From Mactromeris polynyma (lineage: Eukaryota > Mollusca > Bivalvia > Venerida > Mactridae): a DNA stretch of 64,000 nt. Position 1 is the stretch's first letter. Each line of letters starts with the position of its first letter. Below, in pieces: positions 1 through 12,500 of this stretch. The position numbers and the translations under genes are program-made. The notes under the pieces are model-generated. The model did no database searches. It had not been told where the DNA came from and was given only the letters and a program-made list of their open reading frames with translations. The DNA is taken from the NCBI GenBank assembly GCA_032209605.1, contig JASFXZ010000026.1:124001-188000 (forward strand). Direction: 5' to 3'.

Positions 1-370
1 TCCACTTAAATTTTAGTTTTTCAGCGTATTACCCTGATTATAAAGGGAAGTCACTCTTACCAAATTAAATTTTGAGTCTTTTAGAGTGACATCCCCTGAC
101 TAAAAGGGAAGTCACTCTTTACCAAATTAAATTTTAAGTTTTTCAGAGTGACGCTCCCTTACTATAAAGGGAATTCACTCTTCCGACTTAAATTTTAAGT
201 AGTTCATAGTGACCTCCCCTAATTACAAAGGTAAGCCACTCTTCCGACTTAATTTTTTTTTTAAAGTGACCTCCCCTGATTCTAAAGGAAAGTCCCTCTT
301 GCCGACTATTTGTTTTTATTTTTTAGAGTGATCTCACTGATTTTTAGAGGGAAGTCACTCTTACCGACTT
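1..370. repeat. Diverged ~61-bp tandem repeat, cut by window start
   Basis: About six diverged copies of a unit of roughly 61 bp. The landmark TCACTCTT recurs near 51, 112, 175, 236, 294 and 355, each time followed by an AAATTTTAAGT-like stretch and a GAGTGACCTCCCCTGA-like stretch. The array begins before the window. A short open frame at 310-570 runs through its last copy and into an unrelated repeat, so it is not coding. Confidence 0.75.
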
Positions 371-3300
371 ATGCCGAAACTGGGGAGAAAATAACACGAA
401 CACTATATAAAGTGAAAGAACTGCACAGGGAGGAAGAGAAATTTAACATACATTTAAAGCACAAAATAATAAGTTCAGGGAGACATCATCCGAAATCTAC
501 AAAATCATGCAGAATTATAGTATTTTGTTGCAGGTGCAATAGGAAAAGTGATATGGAATTTTGCTGGTAAACACTTACTCTGATCCCGCTCCAAGAAAAT
601 GGGAGAGACCGACAAATCCAGACAACCAAACTTTAAACCCATATAAATACGTGTTAAAAATGACATTACGGTTACAGCTTACCTCATTAGAGGCTGATTA
701 GTCACTTTAGTTGATCAAGTTATCAATGTGAACCTAATAGACCAATTTTAGCAATGTTAGAAAGCAATTTGTTTATGTATGCTTCCAGCTTACACTCTGG
801 GAAGACTGATACGTCACCCCAGCTTGAATACGTCGTTAAATAAGACCCTACTACAGACAGTCATTACTCAAACCATTACATACAGTCATTACCAATGTGT
901 TCTTTTAAATTAGAATTACTAAAATTCATACTATATTCTAGAAATTTCTGTGAAATATTAAGCCACATATGACGGAACATTTATTATCACATACAATGAG
1001 AGTACCCCGGAGATTGTGTCATTTACTTCACTGTCACCAGAGACATTCGTAATTTCAACAATAAGGCGTTTCAACATCTACAATTTTATATGGGGAAACC
1101 AGTCCTGCATTATATGTCCGTTCTATTTGAAATGACCCAAGATACCCGAACAATAAATACCAAGACACCTAGAACTTTTACATAGAACATTATGACTGTG
1201 TTCATTCTATGTTAATTTTAATTATGGAAATAAGTCCTTTTATCGTTATAATATATTTTGTAGAGTCTTGCTGCGGTTTAGGGAAAGTAGTAGGACCATT
1301 CAAAAGGTAGGTGTCGTCCGAAAGCGTTGATCTCGATTGTAAGTCAATAGGTGACCTACGTATACATTATTTCAACGCCAGTCCTAAAGAGCAACATCAA
1401 GTAACGTACCTATAAAACGTCATTTGCAACTATTCAAGTTGACGTTTACTTACAGACGGTACAAACTTAATGATCTTTTTATCAACCAAATTCCATGAAT
1501 TCGGAGAACATTTATAACATGATAGCATAACATACATACAGCTAAGAATAAAAGAAACATTGTAAACATACGGACAAACAAATCATGCAATAGACAAATA
1601 TATCGTGAAACATTACATAGAGACAAACATAAACAGGGTATTATAAAGTTTGTTCATAAACTTTGAATCCAGATACAATTAGAAGAATGCTGTGTATGCT
1701 GGCTTCATTTCTTATAATATAAGATGCTGCATTTTTCATGAATATCTGTTTCATTTAGTACTCTAACACAGAAATAAACGATTGGTCCATAGCGACATAG
1801 ATGGAAAGCGTATTTAGACAATATTTTTTTGTTACACCCTGTTTTATTTAGAGCCAATTAAATGGCAACAGAAGGCGCATACACAATTTCAGCATTCAAG
1901 ACGTAACATAAGAGAGAAAGAATAAGTTGCTACATGGTTACTGCCACATACAAAAGACAGTGCCTCCCCACACTGACCTCCGGGAAAACAACAATTCATA
2001 AAACATAAGGCACTTGAGGAGGCTAAAGCATACATACATTAGGAAACAGAGGCACAAGAACTATATACTGATTTATACAGGATAAAACTGCAAACCTTGA
2101 CAAACTCGAAAATGCTTTATATGGAACCCTTGTTTATATGTACAATAACAAATATATATTCTCCATCACTAGCAGGCAAACCTAAACATAGAAAGCGATA
2201 ATGCTAATGGAAAGTATATCAGAAGTATATCAAAACTACCTAAGTGGCCGCCAATATATATAGCAATCTCAAACCAAAAGCACAAAACCTTGTCACAATT
2301 ATATACTGCTGTTCTTTGAATTGTTGTTGAGTGTTTTTGTCATGATTCTGATAAACTAAAGTATGCCAATATCGGATATAAATCGGAGAATATAAGTGTC
2401 CTATATTCAATTATAGTTTCTAGTTGTTTAATGCACTTTAGGGCAAATTAGATGTACTTTTACTGCGATGTAATGGCCAGTGACGTTCATGCCAGCACGG
2501 ATAGACAATTGAGAAATCTTACGATTTAATTTAATTTTCTTCCAAAATGTCTGAGAGTAACTCCATCGCTCGATTTAACTCCTCATTTTGTTTCGTCTGA
2601 TAGGCGTTCGCAACTTTTCTATGTAGACGATTGAAGGTACACTTTGCTAGTTTATATTTACATATACTGAATTCGATGCATTACGCGGACCACTTTCTTT
2701 ACACCATACTGCCCTTAAATTCCATTGTTCACGATGAGCAGCACTGAACCCCTTCATTCAAATATGGTGGAAAATACATATCTGCAAAACGTTAAATTGG
2801 AAAACACAGACGATGCACTTTTAGAAACTTTAGTCACAATTATCTCGTATGCATAAACCAAGCCCACACTAGTGGTCAACACAGTGCATAGTAAGATCAT
2901 CATTGTCGTTCAGCAATATAGTATACTGTATCAATTTCACATTGTTAACCTCCTTCCAATTTAATAGTTCACATCATGCATATCAAAGTTATACATACAA
3001 CATACGAGCGTACACAGTAATGACAATTGCGTGATTGTATGCCTATGTTGTGATACATTAAGACAATGGTCATCTAAGTAGGTACATATAAGCAACATAA
3101 GTAAATTGTGCACCTGAACAAATGGGTAAAGTATTCAACATAACGTGTATCATTAACAAACTTGCGTAAGGTATTATCTCGGGTGATGTTAGACTCCAAT
3201 AAATATTACTGTACCATGGCTTGAATACATATTCAACAATTGATACAACTGACTTCGAAACAAGCATAGTGTGTTTCTTTACAATTGTTATGACAACATG

Positions 3301-4589
3301 AGTTAAGACAACCAAATGTCATACTTCCTGTTTTGCTTCTAAACATCTGGTCTGAAACAACTTCGTGGAGTATCACAAAAGTTAAGCAAAAAGTAACTAG
3401 GGTGATACAACGAGGTGTTTTGATTCGTCAAATACCATGGACGTCGGGATGCGGAGCTCCTGTTCCTACGCACTCAATATAATGAATGTTCTTTCTAACG
3501 TTTGTAACTAACACGTCAGGAAGCGCAGTTAACACCATATTTTATATTCAAATCGAAGTTTATGGTGGAAATTCAATACAATCTTCTTGTCAAAAACTAC
3601 CAACACAATTTTGGTAGAACTACATGTACATACAAATAATCCTTTGCTGACCCTCTACAAAGATTGTTCAAATTAGTTGGATTCGGCAAACATTAAAGAC
3701 CCAATTTAGAATTAATTTCACCTAAATGTTCCTCTACCAAGATTGTTCAAATTGTGAGATTCTTTAAAAAAAACATGGCTGTCACTGGGCGGGTCACATT
3801 CCCGATATTTATACGTTATATATAATTATAGTAATATTCTCAACATGCTGGAAATAAAATGTTTTGTGATCTTTGTGAGAAGCTTTATTTCAATGCAATT
3901 TGCACCTTATGACACAGAACCATAAATCCATTTCCAAAACCATTACCAAACACCCAGGTGAGCGATTCAGGGCTCTGGTACAAACTATAGAATAGCGATA
4001 ACGCCTTTAGGTGTCGATTTGCCTTCAATAACTTTAAAAACGGTTAACATCTAAAAACATGTTTTGGTTCACTCATGATGTAGTGGTTGTATTGTTGACA
4101 ATTACTTTAGATTTAATTATGTTATTCTGGTGTCCGTGACTCAGTCGTTAGTTTATAAATACATATTATACGCCGCAATTTTCCGTTGACGGTGGCCACT
4201 GTGAATTACAAGAATCTACATGCATCTATATTTAATACATTTTGATGTCTGACTTATTTTATAGAAAGGTTCATATATATTTGTGAACGATGTATCACGA
4301 GAGGTAATGAACAAAAAGGTACCATTATGACCTGCTGGGGTATATCTTCGCCGGGAAAGGTCGTGAAGTAGTGAATGCATACAACCGATGCAAATGTTTA
4401 ATGTTATTGTTCGTTATTATTCTATCTATGTATTTCTATTGCCCTCTAATGTCCCCATATGACCTGCAATATGGACAGTAAAGACAAGAACGGAGGGGCT
4501 TATATAGTCAAAACGTGCAACCACGTGACGGCAGGTCTTGTGAGTTCAGGTTTGCGACACACTTATTTTCGACTATGTACCATAACAAC
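371..4589. other. Non-coding interval with repeat fragments
   Basis: No open frame here looks like a protein or a spliced exon. Two fragments of a dispersed repeat (called family B here; fuller copies at 28920-29600, 36430-36890 and 53945-54330) lie at about 375-480 and 1910-2075. The second contains the family landmark CAGTGCCTCCCCACACTGAC. The rest is AT-rich sequence in which I see nothing else I can support. Confidence 0.5.
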
Positions 4590-4893
4590 ATAGTTCCCAC
4601 ATCTACAGTATTGACCTCTCTTGTTCTTAACTGTCAGCCACTTTGATAGGTATAATTTCCAAATATGTGATAATTGAGAAAATACCAAGAGAATTTGCAT
4701 GTAACAACCACTTTTTCTTCAACTTACTGAGCCAAATGCCCACATGAGCGTAATTATTAAGATATGTTTTATATATCGGATTAGTTTATCATCGTTTACA
4801 TCATATTCTCCATAAACTTTTAGGAAATTTGCCTATCAAAATGGCCGACAATTCAGAACAAGGGAGGTAAATGTTGTAAATGTGAGAACTATA
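4590..4893. mobile_element. MITE, family C, copy 1
   Basis: A 304-bp element with long terminal inverted repeats. It opens ATAGTTCCCACATCTACAG and closes with the inverted counterpart ending GTGAGAACTAT. The inner TIR parts (AGCCACTTTGATAGG and CCTATCAAAATGGCCGA) also pair. Three further copies occur at 39250-39585, 55676-55939 and 60572-60908. No transposase frame is present, so it is non-autonomous. The superfamily cannot be assigned because no clear target-site duplication is visible. Confidence 0.8.
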
Positions 4894-5467
4894 TATGTAT
4901 AGACAACAGCGTGCCTGACATGAGATCGGATTTTATTTTCAAATTGGAATTCAGAAAACGAGACATACATCAGAAATATAACAAAACTACCTTTCATTTA
5001 TCTTGAACATAAAAAAACGAAAACAAAACAGACTCATATTTACAGAGAAATATACAACTGACCAAATATATTGGACAACATAAACACTTAATTAAAGAAT
5101 TATATTATGTTACGGATATAATAATATATAATGTGGTTCATGTATTTACCACCAAATATTTGCAAACAAATCGACACAACGGTGACATTCAAATGACATA
5201 ACAATGCCTAACATTGGTTCACAAGAAGGTTCATAACTGTACTCGAAGGCGAACATATTTGTTTCGATGTCTCATTGGTCATTGTGATGTATATGTGTCA
5301 GTTTTTTCCTATGCGACTTTTAATTCATTGTATAGACCAATTGGTGATCAGGACACTGTCAACCCAACAAGTAGGAACTCGTTAAACCTTATTCGTTTTA
5401 CTCCATAATAGTACATTAATTTAAGTTAAGAGAAGTTTGTGCAGCAATCATACATCGTACATCAACA

Positions 5468-5563
5468 TTGAATAACAACCTGCGGGTTGAACATAGAGAC
5501 ATTATATTAATATACATGTATTAATATAAACAACACCCACGAGTTACGCAGGTTGTTAATCAA
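5468..5563. repeat. Short inverted-repeat element
   Basis: Arms 5468-5484 (TTGAATAACAACCTGCG) and 5547-5563 (CGCAGGTTGTTAATCAA) are inverted copies with one mismatch in 17. The centre carries a palindromic ATTAATATACATGTATTAAT core. It may be a small MITE or foldback, and there is no coding content. Confidence 0.55.
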
Positions 5564-5639
5564 AGTGGGTTTTTGTTATGTATTGCTCGTAAATGTGCAA
5601 ACTAAATAATTTACAAATGTATAGTCACACGTACATGGA

Positions 5640-5830
5640 GTTTTACAAACGCTAGACTTGTAATCCAGGGATCGCAGGTTCGATTTCCCGCTCCATCACT
5701 AACCGTACTAACAGTCTTTCGGACGAGACTTTAAAACCGAGGTCCCGTGTATGATGCTTCACATCGAGCACGTAAAAGAACCAGGGGTGCTTCTGGAACT
5801 GGGGCATCTTCTGTATCATGCACTATCCTC
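5640..5830 (+). mobile_element. tRNA-derived SINE, 5'-truncated
   Basis: The segment 5650-5695 resembles the 3' half of a tRNA: an anticodon-arm-like GCTAGACTTGTAATCCAG is followed by a B-box match, GGTTCGATTTCC. A SINE-body-like stretch follows, with GACGAGACTTTAAAACCGAG, GTCCCGTGT and GCACGTAAAAGAACC. This body resembles SINEs known from molluscs (established knowledge, recalled rather than searched). The A box is absent, so the copy is truncated and unlikely to be transcribed by Pol III. Confidence 0.55.
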
Positions 5831-5905
5831 CAAAAATCTAATATGACTAACATTTTTTATTTGAACAAAGTGTTAAATACATTGTGTATGGAATACAGGG
5901 AAACT

Positions 5906-5989
5906 ATATCGAGGGCTCAATGCAACACTGTCGTAACTCCTATGTATTTATATAGGAGTTACGACAGTGTTGCATTGAGCCCTCGATAT
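5906..5989. repeat. Perfect 38-bp hairpin
   Basis: Arms 5906-5943 and 5952-5989 are exact reverse complements over 38 bp with an 8-nt loop (5944-5951). The arms start ATATCGAGGGCTC and end CGTAACTCCTAT. Perfect pairing implies a recent origin or active homogenisation. It lies inside a spurious open frame at 5747-6028. Confidence 0.9.
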
Positions 5990-8385
5990 TTCAACGGACG
6001 TCCAATAAAAGCGCGGGAATTATATTGACGTTAAATTGACGTTGACGTCATTTCCTCCGATTGTAAAGATGGTGGACGTTACCAAACAAAGACAATGTAG
6101 ACGCTGTAGTATGTGTTTGTTTTCCATTTTGTGGTAACATTTCATCAGAAAATGTTTAGGAACAAAACCTTTTAAATTCAACACAATATAGGCCTACCGA
6201 ACGCTAATGATATGCCGTCTAAAAATAAAATTTGGAAATTCCAATGACGTCATAGCGCGAGAGGGAAACAGTTCACACTGTTGACCGGGGAATAGTTCAA
6301 TACAAGACAAATTGATAGCTTTCGTGTGAAACAGCAAAAAATAACAGATTTGTATTTATATAAGGAATCAGGTAATAATATAAAATAACATATCCCCTAA
6401 AGTGTTGATGCTGTGATATGCGTAGGCAATATTAGTCACTTTTCATAAAGTGAGAGAATGTTGTTCTTACAGCTAAGATTGTAAACTAGATGATGTAAAC
6501 AGTATGTTGTTGATTAAATATCAAAAATATATAAGCTTCCACGCTTCCATTTTCATTTGAAAGAGAACTAAAAAGCTGTTTCGGATCGATTTACTTATCT
6601 AGTGTACAATCATTACATGTAGCGGTACGTATATGTACGCATTTTAATTAGCGTGTTGGTATCATTATTAAAACAGCGAAGAGAGATTAATGAAGATAAA
6701 GTATAATAAGACTGAAAGGAAAGAGAAAATGACACTATCAATAAATACACTCCTTACACTTACAAACGCAGACTGACAGTTACTCTCACATTGCATGGTC
6801 TTACAATAGGAATTTATAATATAACAAAAGAACTTTCGACGACGTTTTAACGCTGTTTTTCAACAATGTTTCAGTCACTTGACATGACCAGTTTTCCTGG
6901 AATAAACTAACAAGTACATGCAGTACTAAGTTTCCCTTCCACATGCGTCTGACAACTTTCCCGCTTGAACCAGAGGTGGGGGGAATTGACCGTAACCAAA
7001 TATCACGGAAAGAGCTAACATGCCAAACACTGGAATCGAACCCAGACCTTCTGGATCGATGTATATCATAACAACCGATACTTGTTTTATACGAAAAATG
7101 AGGCTGCAAATTGCAAACAAGTATCGCGAAACTACAAAACAGTGCGTGTTTAATTGTATTAAGTGTATGTGAGATATTTTCATAGATAAACAGACATTCG
7201 TTGTAATAAACTAATTCAAATATACACTAATATATAGGACAGTTTGGACATACTTAATGGAATACATAAATGCTTGATTGGATTTCGTTTTGTGTAGGAA
7301 TACCGCATGTTACGAATACATCGAATCATCGAATTTCAGGAGTTAAAAAACGTAGAAACTTTAAAAAACACATTGATGCTGCAAATGTTGACATACAGCT
7401 AAGTTCAAAGTTGAATCGATCATGAAATATTTTGCGTAAGGGACATAATAATGTGAGGTCGTACTTGTACACGTAAGACACGTACATAGTGCTAGGTACA
7501 TGTTTGTATTTGTGAGAAATGTTGTTACTTGTTGTTACACCGGGTATATTAAGGATATCGATACTTTACACGCATTTATCGGTATGTAGTATATACAGTA
7601 AAACCTCAATAATAAGACCACCCTTGTGACCCTTGAAAATTGGTCAGTATATTGAGGTGGTCTTAATGTTGATGTTGAATAAAGAGCAAAACAGTGAAAA
7701 TTAACTTGAAAATTGTGTTCTTGTTTTTACTGTACACAATGATATATGGTGCTTGTGTGTAAGTTGTGTGTATATACGAGCTATCGACCGGCACCGATTC
7801 TGGCGGAGATGTGGTATCCTGAACTGACTTGCAAGGAATACACATGCTGAGGTATACATGGTTTTCACTTGATCAATTCGGTGAAACTGATTGGAAACGT
7901 TTTAGAGTACATGTATCTTGTATAACGTTAACATGAAGTACTTATCATTGCACTTAACCATATGCAACAATTTGTCTTCTGCCGATAACTAAAAAATCGA
8001 TAATCGGCTGTATAGAAATAAGAAGGGACGTTTAACAAATTAGGGTATAACTTTCTTATTTATTAACATATTTCAAGTTCGCATTCAGATTTGGAAAGAA
8101 CAAAATCTTAGGAGTTCAAATATATAAAAATATGGTATGGTATCACTTGGCTAATGGTTTAATGCACACATATGTTAATAAGCGGGTCAAGTGTTGATAT
8201 TAGCCCTTGATATCATTGCACTGAATATCTAATCATCGGGTGAATTTAGATGTCAATATATGGTCATATATCATATATTATATATGTTCGTCCATATGTG
8301 GCAATTAAAATCCTTGAACTTGTTGTATGGGTAAATAATGAATCAACATCTCACAGTATTTAGCTAGCTCACAAGTAACACGAAC
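5990..8385. other. Non-coding interval upstream of the ZIP gene
   Basis: No supported gene. Near 7030-7060 the minus strand contains a B-box-like GGTTCGATTCC without a matching A box, probably a SINE relic. A pogo-like MITE lies at 7596-7732. The last few hundred bases should hold the promoter of the ZIP gene, but I see no unambiguous core promoter element. Confidence 0.45.
7596..7732. mobile_element. MITE, family F (pogo/Tigger-like)
   Basis: Begins CAGTAAAACCTCAATAATAA and ends with TTTTTACTG next to TA, with an internal palindrome (AGACCACCC ... GAGGTGGTCT). A terminal CAGTA...TACTG with TA flanks matches what is known for pogo/Tigger-type Tc1-mariner relatives. Related copies occur at 20916, 24768, 30048, 35360, 47759, 50301, 50799 and 55202. 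No transposase is present. Confidence 0.6.
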
Positions 8386-9552
8386 ATGGCATCGACTCCA
8401 AAAATCGTTTCTAGTGTCATATTATTTGGAATTGCAGCTCTTTGTGGAATACTAGCATGTGTCAGTGTAAAATGGCTCGTCCTGAAATTCGGACAGTCTT
8501 CAAAATTAAAACGGATTATTGGCTTATTAAATTGCTTTTCGGGCGGAGTATTCTTCGCGACGTCTATTATGAATTTATTACCTGAAGCAAGAGAAAGCAT
8601 GGAACTTAGTTTGGAAAAGTATGAACTCGATTCGGAGTATCCTTTTACAGAACTCGCTTTAAGCGTTGGTTTCTTTCTGATACTGACACTGGAGCATGTG
8701 GCTTACTCTTGTTGTGGCACCAAATCAAATATCTATACAGCAGTACCTGGAGATATTAAACCACCAGTAGATGGAAGTGGTAATACACATGTCAACCATC
8801 AGTCGTACGAACACAAAGATTCCGTTATAGTGAAAGATTTTGAAGATTCTTCCGGTCTGGATGATGTGACTTATCAAAATGATGGAATGGTGGATGGATC
8901 CTTAGACAAAACCTCTATGTATCCGTATGTACATGTAAAGCGAAATGACACACCAAATACAGTAGTGGTTTTCGCTGAAAGTGATCAAATCGTGTTCAAG
9001 AACATTGAGAGCGCTATTCAGAAGCCTGTGCCGTCCGCGAAAGATGTTTTGTATAATTATAAAGATGAGTCCACCCAACACCTAAAACAATCGAAATTAA
9101 GAGGATTAGTACTTCTTGCAGCACTATCACTGCATATGGTATTCGATGGATTAGCTTTGGGATTACTTAAATCCGATGATAAAGTTTGGTCCCTGCTTGC
9201 CGCGTTGGCACTGCACAAAGCACTTGTATTCATAACAATCGGTATGCAAACGTACGAAATGCTTGCAACGGTAAATAATTCTATTCTGGTGATATTAGTT
9301 CTCTCTCTAGTAAGCCCGTTAGGTATTCTTATCGGTGAAAGCATCAATTCTGGCGACGACTCTTTAACGAGGGACATGCTGTCCGCCGTTTTGCAAGGGA
9401 TGTCCACTGGGACATTCCTATTTGTGACATTTTTCGAGATATTGCAACACGAACTTGGTTCAAATGACCATGACGTTCTTAAAGTTATCATGGCCATTCT
9501 AGGCTTCGCTCTTGTTGCTGCACTTCGGGTTATGGAGCATGAGGACCATTGA
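8386..9552 (+). CDS. ZIP (SLC39) family zinc/iron transporter, ZIP1/2/3-like
   Basis: A 388-aa intronless frame encoding a predicted plasma- or organelle-membrane importer that moves zinc (possibly iron) into the cytosol. Eight hydrophobic segments lie at about 9-29, 43-66, 87-108, 238-261, 267-288, 297-320, 331-353 and 364-382, the normal ZIP topology. The family signature is present. Segment 2 has the CFSGGVFFAT...LLP motif. Segment 4 has HMVFDGLALGL (H250, D254), where family members usually have HS-F-EG. Segment 5 has HKALVF (H277). The long loop at 110-230 is poorly conserved and carries the short HVNHQSYEH stretch at 135-143. The start is the first ATG of the frame, after GTAACACGAAC, and the frame ends with TGA. 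The nearest canonical AATAAA is at 10828. The exact paralogue (ZIP1, 2 or 3) cannot be decided here. Family assignment is secure; substrate is inferred from the family. Confidence 0.93.
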   Translation: MASTPKIVSSVILFGIAALCGILACVSVKWLVLKFGQSSKLKRIIGLLNCFSGGVFFATSIMNLLPEARESMELSLEKYELDSEYPFTELALSVGFFLILTLEHVAYSCCGTKSNIYTAVPGDIKPPVDGSGNTHVNHQSYEHKDSVIVKDFEDSSGLDDVTYQNDGMVDGSLDKTSMYPYVHVKRNDTPNTVVVFAESDQIVFKNIESAIQKPVPSAKDVLYNYKDESTQHLKQSKLRGLVLLAALSLHMVFDGLALGLLKSDDKVWSLLAALALHKALVFITIGMQTYEMLATVNNSILVILVLSLVSPLGILIGESINSGDDSLTRDMLSAVLQGMSTGTFLFVTFFEILQHELGSNDHDVLKVIMAILGFALVAALRVMEHEDH

Positions 9553-12500
9553 TGTAACTTTCTGTAATAGTGTGCCATTCTGTGTGTGAAGTTTAATACT
9601 CGTACTGGTGGAAGTTTGTCATTGTCACACGAAGTGCATTATCGATGATCCGCGAATTTCATGACATCCTTTAAATATTTATAACCTTTTTGAGTTAGAA
9701 GTTAGAAAAATGAAGCATCCTATTCGTTTGTATTTGTTTTTGACCAGGTTTTCAACCATAACCGGGTTATTGCTATTGGTTATGTCGATGGGCGGACGGG
9801 CGGTAGGTCTGGCGGGAAGGCGTCTGTCAAACTAAATGGTTTCCCTTGGATAACTTAAGTTGCTTTCAACTTCGTTACACCAAACTTGGTGTATCATAAG
9901 TACATGTATATATGAAGAGCTCGCTTTGGGTCATTCTTTCTAAGGTCAAGGTTGTCGTAACTAGAAATAGCAAATTGGTATTAAACTATATGTATGTATC
10001 TGCTACATGTATAAGGGGATGTTTATACACATTGTTGATCGTTATGTATTCCTTTTATAATAGAGCCTTTGTTTTAGTTAACTTTATTTATAAGTTATTC
10101 CAGCTTGCTCTCACATATCTTATTAAAGTTCAGAGCTTTACATTAAGTAATTATCATGCCATGACCTACCTAATGAACTGTCAATTTCAAATGTTGTCTA
10201 TGCTGTTATGCTTAGATCAGTGTTTTAGCATGCTCTGCAATTAGAGACTTTCATAACGCAAGGGTTTCTATGATAAATGTTCATTACATTGAAGTAAAAT
10301 GACTTATTAGTATAATTAGTAGTGTACTCTTTTTTATGTTGAAAACCTGGTTTCATGGTAATGCCATGTTTCTTGTTAATACATGTATTATGTGTTATTG
10401 GTTTCGTTGTCGAGTAAAGAATACATGTATGTATGATTGTTGCTGACACTGTATTTTTTATTTTAAGATTAAAATCGATTTCTAAGGCAACGGCGTCAAT
10501 GTCTTTAGAAGCGTAAGCTGGGGTCACACAAAGGTCAAAACCGAAATATTCGTAATTTTAGGTCCAATTCGAATCATTTTGTACGTTATGTTTACATTAC
10601 ACTGTGGCGAAAACATAGTCAGTTGCCCTATCGTTGTTGACAAATGCATAGCCTGTCTATTATATCTGTCTATCATCATAGTATGTTATATCTAATCCAC
10701 TATAAATAGATCTTAGTGTATTATGTGTATTTATATTATTAATATGTATCATTTAAAGAGATATATTGTATGGAAATATGACGTTTCTTGGGCGTTAACA
10801 TACGTGGGGCTTTAAAATACAGTTATCAATAAATTATTTCAAAAGTGTATTTGTTTTCGTATGAAAAAAAGACTTCCGTTTAAGGTCAATAGAAATACAT
10901 ACAGACATTGCATATGAGGTGTTTAATCAATTAGGCTCACGAATTAAACAATGTGTTTGTGGATCCGTACGTCAAATGGTTATCATGATAACTATGCTAT
11001 ATTTATCCCACATTATCGTCGTGTAAATAAATACTGATATTATACGTTATCTAAGGTCTGATTATCAAGACGCAAGGTACAGATTGTATTTAAAGTCGGT
11101 ATAAGTTACATACATTCGAAGTGGCTATATTGACCGACTACATAAGCCGACCGATACACTACAGTAGGACCACGTTCATTGGAATTCGTCGGGTCCGACA
11201 TTTTAGTTCAATAATACATGGTTTCGAAAAGCCCATTTCAATTCGAGGTGCGTTAAATGCATCGGGACCTTATATGTATTTCGGATGATACCAAATATTC
11301 GCGTAGAAGGTTGTCGAATAAACGAGGTCCGACTGTAGTTATATTTATCACTCATTTATCATAGTAGAACCACGCATAAATGTTTCATTGTGTCAAGTCA
11401 AAGTAGATACGGGACATTGCTAGATTATGCCTCGGTCACGTCAACTTTCGGCGTACGGACTTCCCACGGCTCAAAGGCTCGTACGGTAGTCCAAGTCCTG
11501 GGGGCGCTACCACCCGTAGGTCTCTGCTGAATGAGGCATGGAAACTACTTGCATGCTCGACGTTTAGCCACGGGCTAGACGGTGGCCATATGGTCCAAAC
11601 TTTTTCGAAAATTCGGGCGGACCTTTTTTTGGCCCTTGGTGGGTCCGTAACTCCCCGGGAGCTTTATGTGGTATAGACATTACCCTGTAACCAAACATTA
11701 ATTCAACAACTGATTCTCACCTGTCATTCAAGGATTACACAAACAAGTTGTGCATGTACATAAAAGGATGCCGGGATAGGTTAAACTGTATACGAAATTG
11801 TCAAATTTAAATTGTCGATTAGCCGCACCACATACTTATTTACAATGTTTTGATGAGTTCTACCTTTATTAAAATATTCTGGGAGTTGAGCAGGACATTT
11901 CACATACAAACGGGAAATGAAAAATACAATAAATTGGCAACAGAGACACAATCATGACACAAACATAAATGACATCGGTAGAAACAGAGTATCGTCGCTG
12001 AAAGGTCAGTGGTACAAACATGACAGTGGCGTGTAAAACCTGCTATAAAGATGCACCTAAACTTTTATTTACCCCACCATCGCCCGTATAGAACAAACAG
12101 TGTACATAAGATCATCGCTGGATATCTAACTAACATAACAGACAGCGAGCATGTATAGGGTAATGTAAGTAGAACCTGGTTGTTTAGAACAGCACACTCG
12201 TGAAGCCAGTCAAATGATTATAATTATACTAGATGTATTCCATCCATTACATTACCGCCCCCTGTTTGATTCTCCTTAGTTATCCCTTATGGTGGGCCAT
12301 GCCATTCCATGCGCCCATTGTTCCCTTACATATTTACCCTTGAGCATCCTCAATTGCTTTATGTTTTATAGACTTTTGTTTCCCGGAGGTAAGTGCGGAG
12401 AGGCACTGTCTTGTGCCTGTGGCATTCCATGTAGCAACTTATTCTCTCTTTTAGAAGATTTACTAGAAGCATTCATGTTTCATGGACAATCCTTTTTATG

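Noticed and set aside
310..570. 86-aa frame near the window start
   Set aside because: It crosses from the ~61-bp tandem repeat into a family B fragment.
7020..7070. B-box sequence on the minus strand (GGTTCGATTCC)
   Set aside because: No A box or cloverleaf around it; probably a SINE remnant, too short to annotate as an element.
11390..11660. GC-richer stretch, possible CpG island or gene
   Set aside because: No open frame, promoter motif or repeat structure could be supported; it remains unexplained.
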